A DNA stretch of 64,000 nucleotides from Alloyangia pacifica (lineage in GTDB: Bacteria; Pseudomonadota; Alphaproteobacteria; Rhodobacterales; Rhodobacteraceae): contig NZ_CP022190.1 in assembly GCF_003111685.1 (NCBI RefSeq), positions 768,001 to 832,000 on the forward strand. Reading direction: 5' to 3'. Shown here one piece after another: positions 25,967-34,339 of the stretch. Numbering within the stretch: position 1 is the stretch's first letter; every line of letters starts with the position of its first letter. A program made the translations under genes and the position numbers. Under the pieces are notes generated by a model. It was given only the letters and a program-made list of their open reading frames with translations. It was not told the origin of the DNA and did not search any database.

Positions 25967-26634
25967 CAGGGTTTCCTTGCGACGGTCATATGGCGTTTGC
26001 GCCCGTGGCCCGGGCGACGCTCGACCTCGAAGCCCGCCTCGGCCAGCGCCCGCCGCACGTGACCCGCGGCGGTATAGGTGGCGGCGCTGCCGCCGGGGGC
26101 GGTGTGGCGCGCCACCTCGGCCATCAGCTCCGGCCCCCAGAGCTCCGGGTTCTTGGCCGGGGAGAAACCGTCGAGGAACCAGGCGTCGGCCAGCTCCTGC
26201 CACGCGGGCAGGGTTTGTCGCGCGTCCCCCTCGACCATGGTGAATTGCAGGTCGGGCAGGGTGATCTCGCGCGCATCGCGTTGCCAGAAAGGTGCCAGCT
26301 CGGCGGCGATCCCTGACAGCTCGGGAAAGGCCGCCTGCGCCCGCAGCATGTCCTCGGCGGCAAGCGGAAAGGCCTCGAAGGTGGTAAAACGGAGTTGCCC
26401 GTCGATGCCCTCGGCGCGCCAGAGCGCCAGCGTGGCCAGCAGGTTCAGCCCTGTGCCGAAGCCGAGCTCGGCCACGTGGAACCCGTCCCGCAGGCGCGCC
26501 GGCAGATCGTTGCCCGCGTGGAAGGTGTGCCGGGTCTCCGACAGGCCGTTTTCCAGCGAATAATAGGGATCGTCGAAGCGCGGCGAGACAGGCACGTCTC
26601 CGTCGCGCCACTCCGGGGTGTCGGGCTGGCTCAT
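25966..26634 (-). CDS. mnmD: tRNA 5-aminomethyl-2-thiouridine methyltransferase, stand-alone MnmD
   Basis: This 222-residue SAM-dependent methyltransferase matches the N-terminal domain of E. coli MnmC, which methylates nm5s2U to mnm5s2U at the tRNA wobble position. Visible features are SPRFDDPYYS, the SAM loop VAELGFGTGLNLLATL, and DAWFLDGFSPAKNPELW, a signature of the family. The FAD domain of MnmC is missing from this protein and is encoded by the divergent gene at 26686. The start at 26634 gives the typical N-terminus MSQPDTPEWRDGDVPVS. Confidence 0.88.
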   Translation of the reverse strand: MSQPDTPEWRDGDVPVSPRFDDPYYSLENGLSETRHTFHAGNDLPARLRDGFHVAELGFGTGLNLLATLALWRAEGIDGQLRFTTFEAFPLAAEDMLRAQAAFPELSGIAAELAPFWQRDAREITLPDLQFTMVEGDARQTLPAWQELADAWFLDGFSPAKNPELWGPELMAEVARHTAPGGSAATYTAAGHVRRALAEAGFEVERRPGHGRKRHMTVARKP

Positions 26635-26685
26635 CCTGCGGTCCTGTCCTAAAACTGTGATCCTACATGAAGCGGAGTCGGCGGA

Positions 26686-27738
26686 ATGGCAAGCAGCCAG
26701 AAGAGCGTGGATGTGACGGTGCGCGGGGCGGGCATTTTCGGCCTGTCGATCGCCTGGGCCTGCGCGCTGCGCGGCGCGGCGGTGCAGGTCGTGGACCCCT
26801 TCGGCGCGGGCTCGGGATCGAGCGGCGGGCAGGTCGGTGCTCTGGCCCCGCACGTGCCCGAGACCTGGAACCCGAAGAAGGCTTTCCAGCTCGACAGCCT
26901 GCTGATGGCCGGAGAGTTCTGGTCCGGAGTCGAGACAGCGGGCGGTGTCTCCTCGGGGTACGGGCGGCTTGGGCGACTGCAGCCGCTGGAAGACGACAAG
27001 GCGGTGGCGCTGGCGCGCGGGCGCGAGGCCACCGCGCGCGCGCTTTGGGCAGACAACGCCGTCTGGGAGGTGATCCCCGCGGCAGAGGCCGGAAGCTGGG
27101 CGCCGGTCAGCGCCTCGGGCCTGCTGGTGCGCGACACGCTCACCGCGCGGATGAACCCGCGCCGGGCCTGCGCCGCGCTGGTCGCGGCGCTCGCGGCGCG
27201 CGGGGTCGAGGTGCAGCCCGAGGCCGAGGACGCGGGGCAGGTGCTCTGGGCCACCGGCTGGCGCGGTTTGAAAGAGCTGTCGGAGGCGCTCGGAAAGAAC
27301 GTCGGCACCGGCGTGAAGGGCCAGTCGGTGAGCCTGCGCTATGATGCGGGAGAGGTGCCGCAGATCTACGCCGAGGGGCTGCATGTCGTGCCGCACGCGG
27401 ATGGCACCGTGGCGGTCGGCTCGACCTCGGAGCGGGACTTCGACGATCCCAGCGCCACGGACGATCAATGCGAGGCGCTCATTGCCCGGGCGGCGCTGGC
27501 GGTGCCCGCGCTGCAGGGCGCCGAGGTGATAGAACGCTGGGCCGGGGTACGGCCGCGTGCGCGAAGCCGCGCGCCGATGCTCGGTGCCTGGCCGGGGCGG
27601 GAGGGGCATTTTATCGCCAACGGCGGCTTCAAGATCGGCTTCGGCATGGGTCCCAAGGTGGCGCAGGTCATGGCCGATCTGCTGCTCGACGGGCATGATG
27701 CCATCCCCGAGGGGTTCCGGGTCGAAGATTCGCTCTGA
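26686..27738 (+). CDS. FAD-dependent oxidoreductase, probable separate MnmC C-terminal domain
   Basis: This 350-residue DAO-family flavoprotein has an N-terminal dinucleotide-binding segment (VTVRGAGIFGLSIAWACALRG) with GAGxxG, then GAGSGSSGGQVGALAPHVPE, and a C-terminal GVRPRARSRAPMLG and GFKIGFGMGP region. In MnmC this domain oxidatively removes the carboxymethyl group of cmnm5s2U to give nm5s2U, the substrate of MnmD. The gene lies 51 bases from mnmD, divergently transcribed. Pairing in one MnmC function is inferred from adjacency. Glycine or D-amino acid oxidase activity is an alternative. Confidence 0.8.
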   Translation: MASSQKSVDVTVRGAGIFGLSIAWACALRGAAVQVVDPFGAGSGSSGGQVGALAPHVPETWNPKKAFQLDSLLMAGEFWSGVETAGGVSSGYGRLGRLQPLEDDKAVALARGREATARALWADNAVWEVIPAAEAGSWAPVSASGLLVRDTLTARMNPRRACAALVAALAARGVEVQPEAEDAGQVLWATGWRGLKELSEALGKNVGTGVKGQSVSLRYDAGEVPQIYAEGLHVVPHADGTVAVGSTSERDFDDPSATDDQCEALIARAALAVPALQGAEVIERWAGVRPRARSRAPMLGAWPGREGHFIANGGFKIGFGMGPKVAQVMADLLLDGHDAIPEGFRVEDSL

Positions 27739-27844
27739 ACAGCTTGGCCTCGCCGCGCGCGTCTGCAAGCATGGCGCGGACTCCGGCATCTCCCAGGCCA
27801 AGCGCGCAGGGCGCCGCCGGATCGGCACAACAGGAGAGACCCGC

Positions 27845-29038
27845 GTGAGTCACGCACCAGACATGCCCGAAGACAGGGCCGAAGACATGGCCCGCATCGC
27901 AAAAGACGCGAAAGACTGGCGACAACACCTCCACCAGCAGCCGGAACTGCTCTACGAGCTGCACAAGACCGCCGCCTTCGTGGAAGAGAAGCTGAAGGGC
28001 TTCGGCGTCGACGAGATCGAGACCGGCATCGCCAAGACCGGCATCGTGGCGCTGATCAAGGGCGCCAAGGGCGACGGCCCGGTGATCGGTCTGCGCGCCG
28101 ACATGGATGCGCTGCCGATGGACGAGAAGACCAACCTTCCCTACGCCTCGAAGGTGCCCGGCATGATGCACGCCTGCGGCCACGACGGGCACACGGCGAC
28201 GCTGCTCGCCGCTGCGCAGTACCTCTGCCAGACACGCGATTTCGCTGGCACCGTCGCGCTGATCTTCCAGCCCGCCGAAGAGGGCGGCGCGGGGGCGCGC
28301 GCGATGATCGAGGAGGGTCTGATTGATCGGTTCGGGATCGACGCGGTCTACGCCATGCACAACGATCCGGGTCTGCCGGTCGGCCAGTTCGCCACGCGGC
28401 CCGGCCCGATGATGGCAGGGGGCGACCGGTTTGTCGTCACCGTCACCGGGCGCGGCGGCCATGCCTCGGCGCCGACCAAGTCGATCGACCCGGTAGTGGC
28501 GGCGGCGCATCTCATTGCCTCGGCACAAACGCTGGTGTCGCGCTTTTCCGATCCTTTCGACCAGGTGGTGGTGTCGATCACCTATCTCGACGTGGGCTCG
28601 GCCGGCGCGCTCAACGTGATCCCAGACACGGCGGTCTTTGGCGGTACGATTCGCACGATGAACTCGACAACCCGCGCCGAGATCGAGGCGCATCTGCGCC
28701 GCATGCTGAAGTCCGGCGCCGAGCAGTTCGGCTGCGAGGCCACGCTCGACTGGCGGCCGGGCTACCCGGTGACAGCGAATGACGCGGCGAAAACGGCGGT
28801 GGCGCTGGCCGCGGCGGCGGCGGTGGCAGGTGCCGAGAATGTCGACGGCGACTGCGCGCAGGCAATGGGCTCGGAGGACTTTTCCTACATGCTCGAGGCG
28901 CGCCCCGGGGCCATGGTCCTCTACGGCAACGGCGACAGCGCCGAGTTGCACAACGCCGCCTACAACTTCAACGACGACGCGATCCTTCCGGGGATGCGCT
29001 ACTGGGTTGAACTGGTCGCCCGCGAACTGGCCGCCTGA
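27845..29038 (+). CDS. M20-family amidohydrolase (N-acyl amino acid / hippurate hydrolase-like)
   Basis: This 397-residue metallopeptidase of the M20D amidohydrolase group has metal and catalytic motifs HACGHDGH, QPAEEGGAGA, the dimerisation region GRGGHASAP and the late MGSEDFSYML. Such enzymes hydrolyse N-acyl amino acids (aminoacylase, hippuricase, IAA-amino acid hydrolase). The GTG at 27845 is chosen because AGGAGAG lies upstream; an ATG at 27863 is an alternative. It follows the flavoprotein gene by 106 bases, which hold no other gene. Confidence 0.88.
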   Translation: MSHAPDMPEDRAEDMARIAKDAKDWRQHLHQQPELLYELHKTAAFVEEKLKGFGVDEIETGIAKTGIVALIKGAKGDGPVIGLRADMDALPMDEKTNLPYASKVPGMMHACGHDGHTATLLAAAQYLCQTRDFAGTVALIFQPAEEGGAGARAMIEEGLIDRFGIDAVYAMHNDPGLPVGQFATRPGPMMAGGDRFVVTVTGRGGHASAPTKSIDPVVAAAHLIASAQTLVSRFSDPFDQVVVSITYLDVGSAGALNVIPDTAVFGGTIRTMNSTTRAEIEAHLRRMLKSGAEQFGCEATLDWRPGYPVTANDAAKTAVALAAAAAVAGAENVDGDCAQAMGSEDFSYMLEARPGAMVLYGNGDSAELHNAAYNFNDDAILPGMRYWVELVARELAA

Positions 29039-29062
29039 AAGACGCGCCGTGCCTTCGCCGCG

Positions 29063-29731
29063 TCAGCCCCCGAGGGGGCGCGCGGTGAAGAGCACCTGCC
29101 CGCGCGGCAGCATCACCGCGCTGCGCGTGACCCTCCAGCCGCTGCCCTGCGCCAGATGCTCCACGTCCTCGGCGAGGATGTGGTAGGGCGCGCGGATGTC
29201 ATGAGTCACCACCCCGTCGGGCTGGCGGTAGGGCTGCATCGCGGTGACCGGATCGGGCGCGAGAAAGACAGTGAAGAGAAAGCTCTCGAGCCGCTCGAAC
29301 CGGCGCAGGTTGGTCAGGGCGCGCCGCAGATAGGCCATGGGCAGATGCGGGAAGACCGCGAAGGCGATGGCATGGGTGATGCTGCTCGGCACCCCCGGAA
29401 AGTCGAAGCGCGCATCCTCGATCAGCTGCGCCGGATCAAGCCGCGCCGGATCCTCGAGTTCGGCCCTGTGCCCCGCCAGCAGGATCTCGCGAGAGGCATC
29501 CGTGGCCCAGTAGTGGCCGGGCTCGAGATAGGGCACGGCCTTGCAGCCGAGCCGCAGCGCCCCGGCGCCGATATCGAGCAGGTGGTGATGCGGCAGCAGG
29601 CCGGCATCCTGGAGGATCGACATCTCGATCCGCCCGGTCTCATCCCAGCGGCCGCCGACGATGGCGCGGTGCCGGCCCGCGGCGATGGCGGAGTCGTAAA
29701 ACCCGGCCAGTTCATAGGGGTTGGTGGACAC
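29063..29731 (-). CDS. Class I SAM-dependent methyltransferase, substrate unknown
   Basis: This protein of about 222 residues has a Rossmann-like methyltransferase core with motif I HLLDIGAGALRLG and a following acidic residue in YWATDASREIL. Later motifs are AFAVFPHLPMAYLRRAL and FTVFLAPD. No known target family is recognised. The GTG at 29731 (VSTNPYELAGFYD) is my best start; a TTG at 29803 would extend it by 24 residues. It is convergent with the M20 gene and lies 99 bases downstream of an EamA gene on the same strand. Confidence 0.7.
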   Translation of the reverse strand: MSTNPYELAGFYDSAIAAGRHRAIVGGRWDETGRIEMSILQDAGLLPHHHLLDIGAGALRLGCKAVPYLEPGHYWATDASREILLAGHRAELEDPARLDPAQLIEDARFDFPGVPSSITHAIAFAVFPHLPMAYLRRALTNLRRFERLESFLFTVFLAPDPVTAMQPYRQPDGVVTHDIRAPYHILAEDVEHLAQGSGWRVTRSAVMLPRGQVLFTARPLGG

Positions 29732-29830
29732 GGTCTGATGGGTTCCAGGAGGGGCGGCGCGCAGGGCGCCCTGTGCCTCCCTTGCGTCCAAAATTCGGCG
29801 CAAGTCAAGCCGCCACGCAGACCCGGCCCG

Positions 29831-30790
29831 TCAGGCCGGCGGCACCGCCGGGGTCTGCGGGCGCCGGTGGGCCAGCCGCTCGCGGTGGATCAGGTAGAGC
29901 CCCGAGCCGACGATCAGCGCGATGCCCGCCCAGACCATGGCAGCGGGGAAGTCGCCGAACACCAGCCATCCCAGCAGCGTCGCCGAGGCCAGCTCGAGAT
30001 AACCCAGGGGCGCGATCAGCGCCGAAGGGGCGAGCCGCAGCGCGTAGGTCAGGAAGATATGCGCCAGGGTCGCCGCAAGGCCCATGCCGCCAAGAAAGCC
30101 CCAGGCCGCGCCCTGCGGCCAGACCGCGCCGCCGCCGAGGCTCTCGGGCAGCAGCCACATGAAGGGCGCGCCAAGGATCACCGCCGCAATCGCCGTGGTG
30201 GCCTGCTGCGCCACCGGCGCCAGGCTCCGCAGCTGCCGCGTGACCAGCATGTAGCCGGCGAAGGACACCGCGGTGATGAGCGGCAGGATGGCCGACAGGC
30301 CATGGTTCGCCAGCCCGGGCTGGACCACCAGAAGCGCGCCGCCGAAGCCGACGATGGAGGCGAGGATCCGGCGCGGCCCGACGCTCTCTCCCAGCAGCGC
30401 CCAGCCGAGGAACATCAGCACGAAGGGCTCGATCTGGCCGATCGCCAGCGCATCGGCGATGGGCATGCGCACCATCGCACCGACAAAGGCGATGGTGGCG
30501 ACCAGCGACAGCGCTGCGCGAGCAATCGTGAGCACCAGTTCGCGCCGGGTCAGCCGCAGGCGGATGCGCAGGACCAGCGCCAGCGCCAGCATAAGCGCCC
30601 CTTGTACGACGAAGCGCGCTACGGTGATCTCGGCAACGGGCAGGCTGCGGGTGGCGAGTTTCGAGCCGACGTCGATCAGCGGCGCCGTGGCGCAGAAGCC
30701 GAGCATGAGCAGCGCCCCGAGCAGGGGGCGGTCGACGTGCAGGGCGGCCGTCGGCGCGGCGTGGGGGGCGTTTGTGGTTTGCATCCGCAT
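29831..30790 (-). CDS. EamA-type permease (DMT superfamily)
   Basis: This 319-residue protein has ten predicted helices in two EamA domains, with a short N-terminal hydrophilic stretch of about 20 residues. It is distinct in sequence from the EamA protein at 25094. The ATG at 30790 or the one six bases further in (30784) is the start; the Shine-Dalgarno is poor. It lies 83 bases downstream of the sigma54-type regulator gene on the same strand. Its substrate is unknown. Confidence 0.85.
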   Translation of the reverse strand: MRMQTTNAPHAAPTAALHVDRPLLGALLMLGFCATAPLIDVGSKLATRSLPVAEITVARFVVQGALMLALALVLRIRLRLTRRELVLTIARAALSLVATIAFVGAMVRMPIADALAIGQIEPFVLMFLGWALLGESVGPRRILASIVGFGGALLVVQPGLANHGLSAILPLITAVSFAGYMLVTRQLRSLAPVAQQATTAIAAVILGAPFMWLLPESLGGGAVWPQGAAWGFLGGMGLAATLAHIFLTYALRLAPSALIAPLGYLELASATLLGWLVFGDFPAAMVWAGIALIVGSGLYLIHRERLAHRRPQTPAVPPA

Positions 30791-30873
30791 GCCATGCGCA
30801 GGCCACCGCGATTTGGCAAGGGGGCATGTGCATGCCACGCGCCAGTGGTCGAGCGGAGCGTGCCGTGCCGGTC

Positions 30874-32178
30874 TCAGACCCGGATGCCGTAGCGGCTGAT
30901 CTTGTCGTTGAGGGTTCGCCGCGCCATCCCCAGTGCCTTGGCGGCGCGCTCGGTGTTGCCTCGGCAGCGTTCGAGCGCGAGGCTGATCTCGCGGGCCTCG
31001 AAGGCGGCGACACGGGCGGCAAGGCTCTCGGGCTCGGCGATCGGTGCCGCGGCCTCCTCGGGCAGGTCGAGCCCGAGGGCGTAGCGTTCCGCCATTGCCT
31101 TCAATTCGCGCACGTTGCCGGGCCAGGGCCGGCGCAGCAGCCGTTGCCTCAGCGTGTAATCGACCGCCGGCGTCTCCTGTCCGTAGCGCGCCGCCGCCAG
31201 GTTGGCGTAATGGCTGAACAGCAGCGTGATGTCGTCGCCAAGCACACGCAGCGGATCGACGGTGATCTCGGCCCCGGCGAGCCGGTAGAAGAGGTCGGCG
31301 CGGAAGCTGCCGTCGAGCGTCAGCGGCCGCAGGTCGGTCTTGGAGGTGGCGATGATCCGCAGGTCGAGCGGCCGCAGGCGGTTCTCGCCCAGCCGTTCGA
31401 CGGCGCGTTCCTGCAAGGTGCGCAGCAGTTTGGGTTGTATCGCCGCGGGCATCGCCTCGATCTCGTCGAGCATTAGCGTTCCGCCCGAGGCGGTCTCGAG
31501 CTTGCCAGGCTTGTCCTGGGCCCCGGGGAAGGCACCGGCCACATGCCCGAAGATCTCGATCTCGAAGAGGCTCTCGGGCAGTGCGGCGCAATTCACCGCG
31601 ACCAAGGGTCCGGCGGCGCGGGCGCTGGCCTCATGCAGAGCGCGGGCGACTAGTTCCTTGCCGGTGCCGGTCTCGCCCGTGATGACCACATCGAGATCGG
31701 TCGGGCCGATCGCCGCGATGCGCGCGCGGAGCCTAGACATGGCCGCCGACTGACCGAGCAGCCCGCCCTCGTCGCGGCGGGTGATGCGCTCCTGCAGCCG
31801 GCCGATCTCGGCGCGCGCGGCGCGGCCGCGCAGGCCGCGCTCGATCACCGACAGAAGATGCATGCCGTCATAGGGCTTCTCGAGGAAATCCTCGGCCCCG
31901 GCGCGCATCGCCTGAACGGCCTGCGCCAGATCGCCATGGCCGGTGATCAGCACCACCGGGCAATCGGGATCGCGCGCGCGGGCGGCCTCGAGCAGCTGCT
32001 GCCCGTCCATGCCGGGCATCCGCAGGTCGGTCAGGATCAGGTCGGGGCGGCTGCCGGCGGCAAGCGCCTCGGCGCCGCCGGCAAAGGCTTCGGCGCGGTA
32101 GCCTGCGGCCTCGATCAGATCGCAGAGCGCGAGACGGTGGTCGCGGTCATCCTCGACCACGTGGATCAGCGGGCTCAT
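30874..32178 (-). CDS. dctD: DctD-like sigma54-dependent response regulator
   Basis: This 434-residue NtrC-family regulator has three domains. The receiver carries the phosphoacceptor Asp in DLILTDLRMPGMDG near residue 52. The AAA+ domain has Walker A GETGTGKE and GGTLMLDEIEAMP. The C-terminal Fis-type HTH is NTERAAKALGMARRTLNDKISRYG. The sigma54-contact loop reads GAFPGA rather than the canonical GAFTGA. The gene overlaps the sensor kinase gene by four bases (ATGA) and ends the TAXI-TRAP operon, so it probably activates that operon in response to its substrate. Confidence 0.87.
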   Translation of the reverse strand: MSPLIHVVEDDRDHRLALCDLIEAAGYRAEAFAGGAEALAAGSRPDLILTDLRMPGMDGQQLLEAARARDPDCPVVLITGHGDLAQAVQAMRAGAEDFLEKPYDGMHLLSVIERGLRGRAARAEIGRLQERITRRDEGGLLGQSAAMSRLRARIAAIGPTDLDVVITGETGTGKELVARALHEASARAAGPLVAVNCAALPESLFEIEIFGHVAGAFPGAQDKPGKLETASGGTLMLDEIEAMPAAIQPKLLRTLQERAVERLGENRLRPLDLRIIATSKTDLRPLTLDGSFRADLFYRLAGAEITVDPLRVLGDDITLLFSHYANLAAARYGQETPAVDYTLRQRLLRRPWPGNVRELKAMAERYALGLDLPEEAAAPIAEPESLAARVAAFEAREISLALERCRGNTERAAKALGMARRTLNDKISRYGIRV

Positions 32179-33968
32179 TCGGCGGCCTCTCGTTCGTCGT
32201 CACTTTCCAGCAACGGCAGGATCACCGCGGCCTCGGCGCCCCGGCCGGGGGCCGAGCGGATGTCGAGCCGTCCGCCGAATTGCTGGACTACCTCGAAGCA
32301 GATCGCAAGCCCGAGTCCCAGACCCTCGCCGCCGATCTTGGTCGAGAAAAAGGGCTCGGTGACCCGCGGCAGCACGTCGGGGGCGATGCCGGGGCCATTG
32401 TCGGTCACCAGAAGGGTCACGTCCCGCGCGCCGCGCTCGATCGACAGCGTCACCTCGCCTTGGCCCGGCTCGACGGCCTCGATGGCATTGTGCAAGAGGT
32501 TCATCAAGACCTGCTCGAGCCGGGCGTGGCCGGCCTCGACCATGGGGGCATCGGCGGGGGCGTCGAACTGGAGCTGGACCCCGGCGGCGTCGGCGCGGGG
32601 CTGGGCCAGCGCCAGCGCCGAACGCGCCACGTCGACGGCGCAGACGGGCGAGAGCGGGGCCGCCTCACGGCGCGAGAAATTCTTGAGGTGCTTGGTCATC
32701 CGCTGCATCCGCCGGATCAGCCCGCGCGCCGACTGCAGCCGGGCGGCGGTCTGCTCCGGCGCGCGCGAGAGGCCGAACTCGGCGGCGGTCAGCGTCGCCT
32801 CCATCGCGGCGAGTGGCTGGCTGACCTCGTGCACGATGGCCGCGGACATCCGGCCAAGCGCGGCCATCTTCTCCGATTGCACCAAGGTGGCCTGCGTCGC
32901 GCGCAGGTCGGCCTCGACCTGGCGGCGGGCCTCGACCTCGCGCGCCAGCTCGGCGGTGCGCTGGCGGACCTTGCGCTCCATCACCTCTGTCTGGCGCAGC
33001 CGCAGCGCGATGAACCGCTGGCGGTGGCGCCGCATGTCGGCGAGCCCGAGCCCCAGGAGCGCGGCCAGCAGAACCAGCGCGGCGGTGCCGGCAGCGGCGG
33101 CGCGGGCGGGCCAGGTCGGGCTGGCCGCCAGCAGCCGCCAGCCGGTCTCGAACGGCGTGCCTCGAAGGGTCATGGCGCGGCCCTCGCCCTCGATCCGCAG
33201 TGCGCGGCCATTGGGCAGAAGCGGTGCCGAGCTTCCAAGGTCGGTGCGTTCGTAGAGGCGCGAGGTGTCGAGCCGGTCGAGCGTGGCGCCGGGCAGCCGG
33301 GTCAGGGGGCGATAGCGCCAGGCCGGCACCGACGAGAGGAAGACGACGTCGTCCTTGTCGGTGACGGCGATGTGCTGGCCGGTCTCGGCCCAGGCCTGCT
33401 CCAGCGGGCGCAGGTCGATCTTCACCACCATCACGCCATGCACCCCGAGACCGGGATCGTCGACGCGGGCCGAGATGAAGTAGCCGGGCTCGCCGGTGGT
33501 CACGCCGATGGCATAGACCGCGCCGTTGCCGGTGGCGCGTGCATCGGTGAAATAGGGGCGGAAGCTGTAGTCGTGGCCGACGTAGCTGTCGGGCTCGCTC
33601 CAGTTCGAGGCGGCAATGGTCACCCCCGCCGCGTTCAGCAGGTAGAGACGCCCCGATCCGGTCTGCGCGGCAATCTTCTGCAGGTAGCGGTTGGCGGCGT
33701 CGATGGTGGCGGCATCGGAAGGGGCATTCAGCGCGGCGTGGATCCGGGCGTCTTCGCCGGTGACGCGCGGCAGGTAGCGGAACCGGTCGATCTCGGTCTG
33801 CAGCGCGCGGTGGCTGACCAGCAGCTCCTGCTCGAGCCCCTGACGCAATTCGGCGATGACCAGCTGCCAGGCCAGCGCGCCGCAGAGCAGCGCGCCGATT
33901 GTCACCAGCATCAGCCGCAGCCGCCAGGCCGAGCGGAGGCCGGGCAGAAGGGCGCCGCGACGGGCCAT
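32175..33968 (-). CDS. dctB: DctB-like sensor histidine kinase
   Basis: This 597-residue membrane kinase has an N-terminal helix (about residues 15-35), a large periplasmic dCache-type sensor with SFRPYFTDA and GEPGYFISA, and a second helix near residues 280-300. A coiled linker leads to the HisKA domain with the phospho-His in SAAIVHEVSQPLAAMEA and the ATPase motifs NLLHNAIEA, TDNGPGI and GEGLGLGLAI. The domain plan is that of DctB, sensor of C4-dicarboxylates. It overlaps the response regulator gene and the upstream DUF1850 gene at the ATG, suggesting tight coupling with the transporter it accompanies. Confidence 0.9.
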   Translation of the reverse strand: MARRGALLPGLRSAWRLRLMLVTIGALLCGALAWQLVIAELRQGLEQELLVSHRALQTEIDRFRYLPRVTGEDARIHAALNAPSDAATIDAANRYLQKIAAQTGSGRLYLLNAAGVTIAASNWSEPDSYVGHDYSFRPYFTDARATGNGAVYAIGVTTGEPGYFISARVDDPGLGVHGVMVVKIDLRPLEQAWAETGQHIAVTDKDDVVFLSSVPAWRYRPLTRLPGATLDRLDTSRLYERTDLGSSAPLLPNGRALRIEGEGRAMTLRGTPFETGWRLLAASPTWPARAAAAGTAALVLLAALLGLGLADMRRHRQRFIALRLRQTEVMERKVRQRTAELAREVEARRQVEADLRATQATLVQSEKMAALGRMSAAIVHEVSQPLAAMEATLTAAEFGLSRAPEQTAARLQSARGLIRRMQRMTKHLKNFSRREAAPLSPVCAVDVARSALALAQPRADAAGVQLQFDAPADAPMVEAGHARLEQVLMNLLHNAIEAVEPGQGEVTLSIERGARDVTLLVTDNGPGIAPDVLPRVTEPFFSTKIGGEGLGLGLAICFEVVQQFGGRLDIRSAPGRGAEAAVILPLLESDDEREAAE

Positions 33969-34339
33969 CAGTCCGCGTCGGGGCAGGGGGCGAGCTGCAC
34001 CGGCTTGCCGGAGCTGGCGCCGAGTTCGGTGCAGTCCGCGGCACAGAGCGTCCAGGCCGAAGGCGTCTTGCCCGAGGCGGCGAGGCTCAGCGCGGGCACA
34101 GGCGGCAGGTCCGGCGCCCAGACCCACCAGCCGTCTTCGAAGTGGCCGCCCTCGCCGGGCTCCATGCCCGCGCCCGAGCCCTTGACCGCCGCCTGCGTCA
34201 GGTGGAGGCGGTGATCTTCGGTGACTTCCCAGGTCTCGCGCCAGTCCTCGCGTTCGACCGAATGGGTCCACTCCAGCGTGAAGCTGCCGCCCTCGGCGAG
34301 GGCGATCAACATCGCCCCCGCCATCAGGCAGCCGGTCAT
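33968..34339 (-). CDS. DUF1850 protein associated with TAXI-type TRAP transporter
   Basis: This 123-residue protein has a hydrophobic N-terminus and a small beta-rich domain with FTLEWTHSVEREDWRETWEV, typical of DUF1850. Members are often encoded next to TAXI-type fused TRAP permeases; their role is unknown. It overlaps the permease gene (ATGA) upstream and the kinase gene downstream. Cys residues in the C-terminal half (LCAADC, APC) could form a disulfide if it is periplasmic. Confidence 0.8.
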   Translation of the reverse strand: MTGCLMAGAMLIALAEGGSFTLEWTHSVEREDWRETWEVTEDHRLHLTQAAVKGSGAGMEPGEGGHFEDGWWVWAPDLPPVPALSLAASGKTPSAWTLCAADCTELGASSGKPVQLAPCPDAD

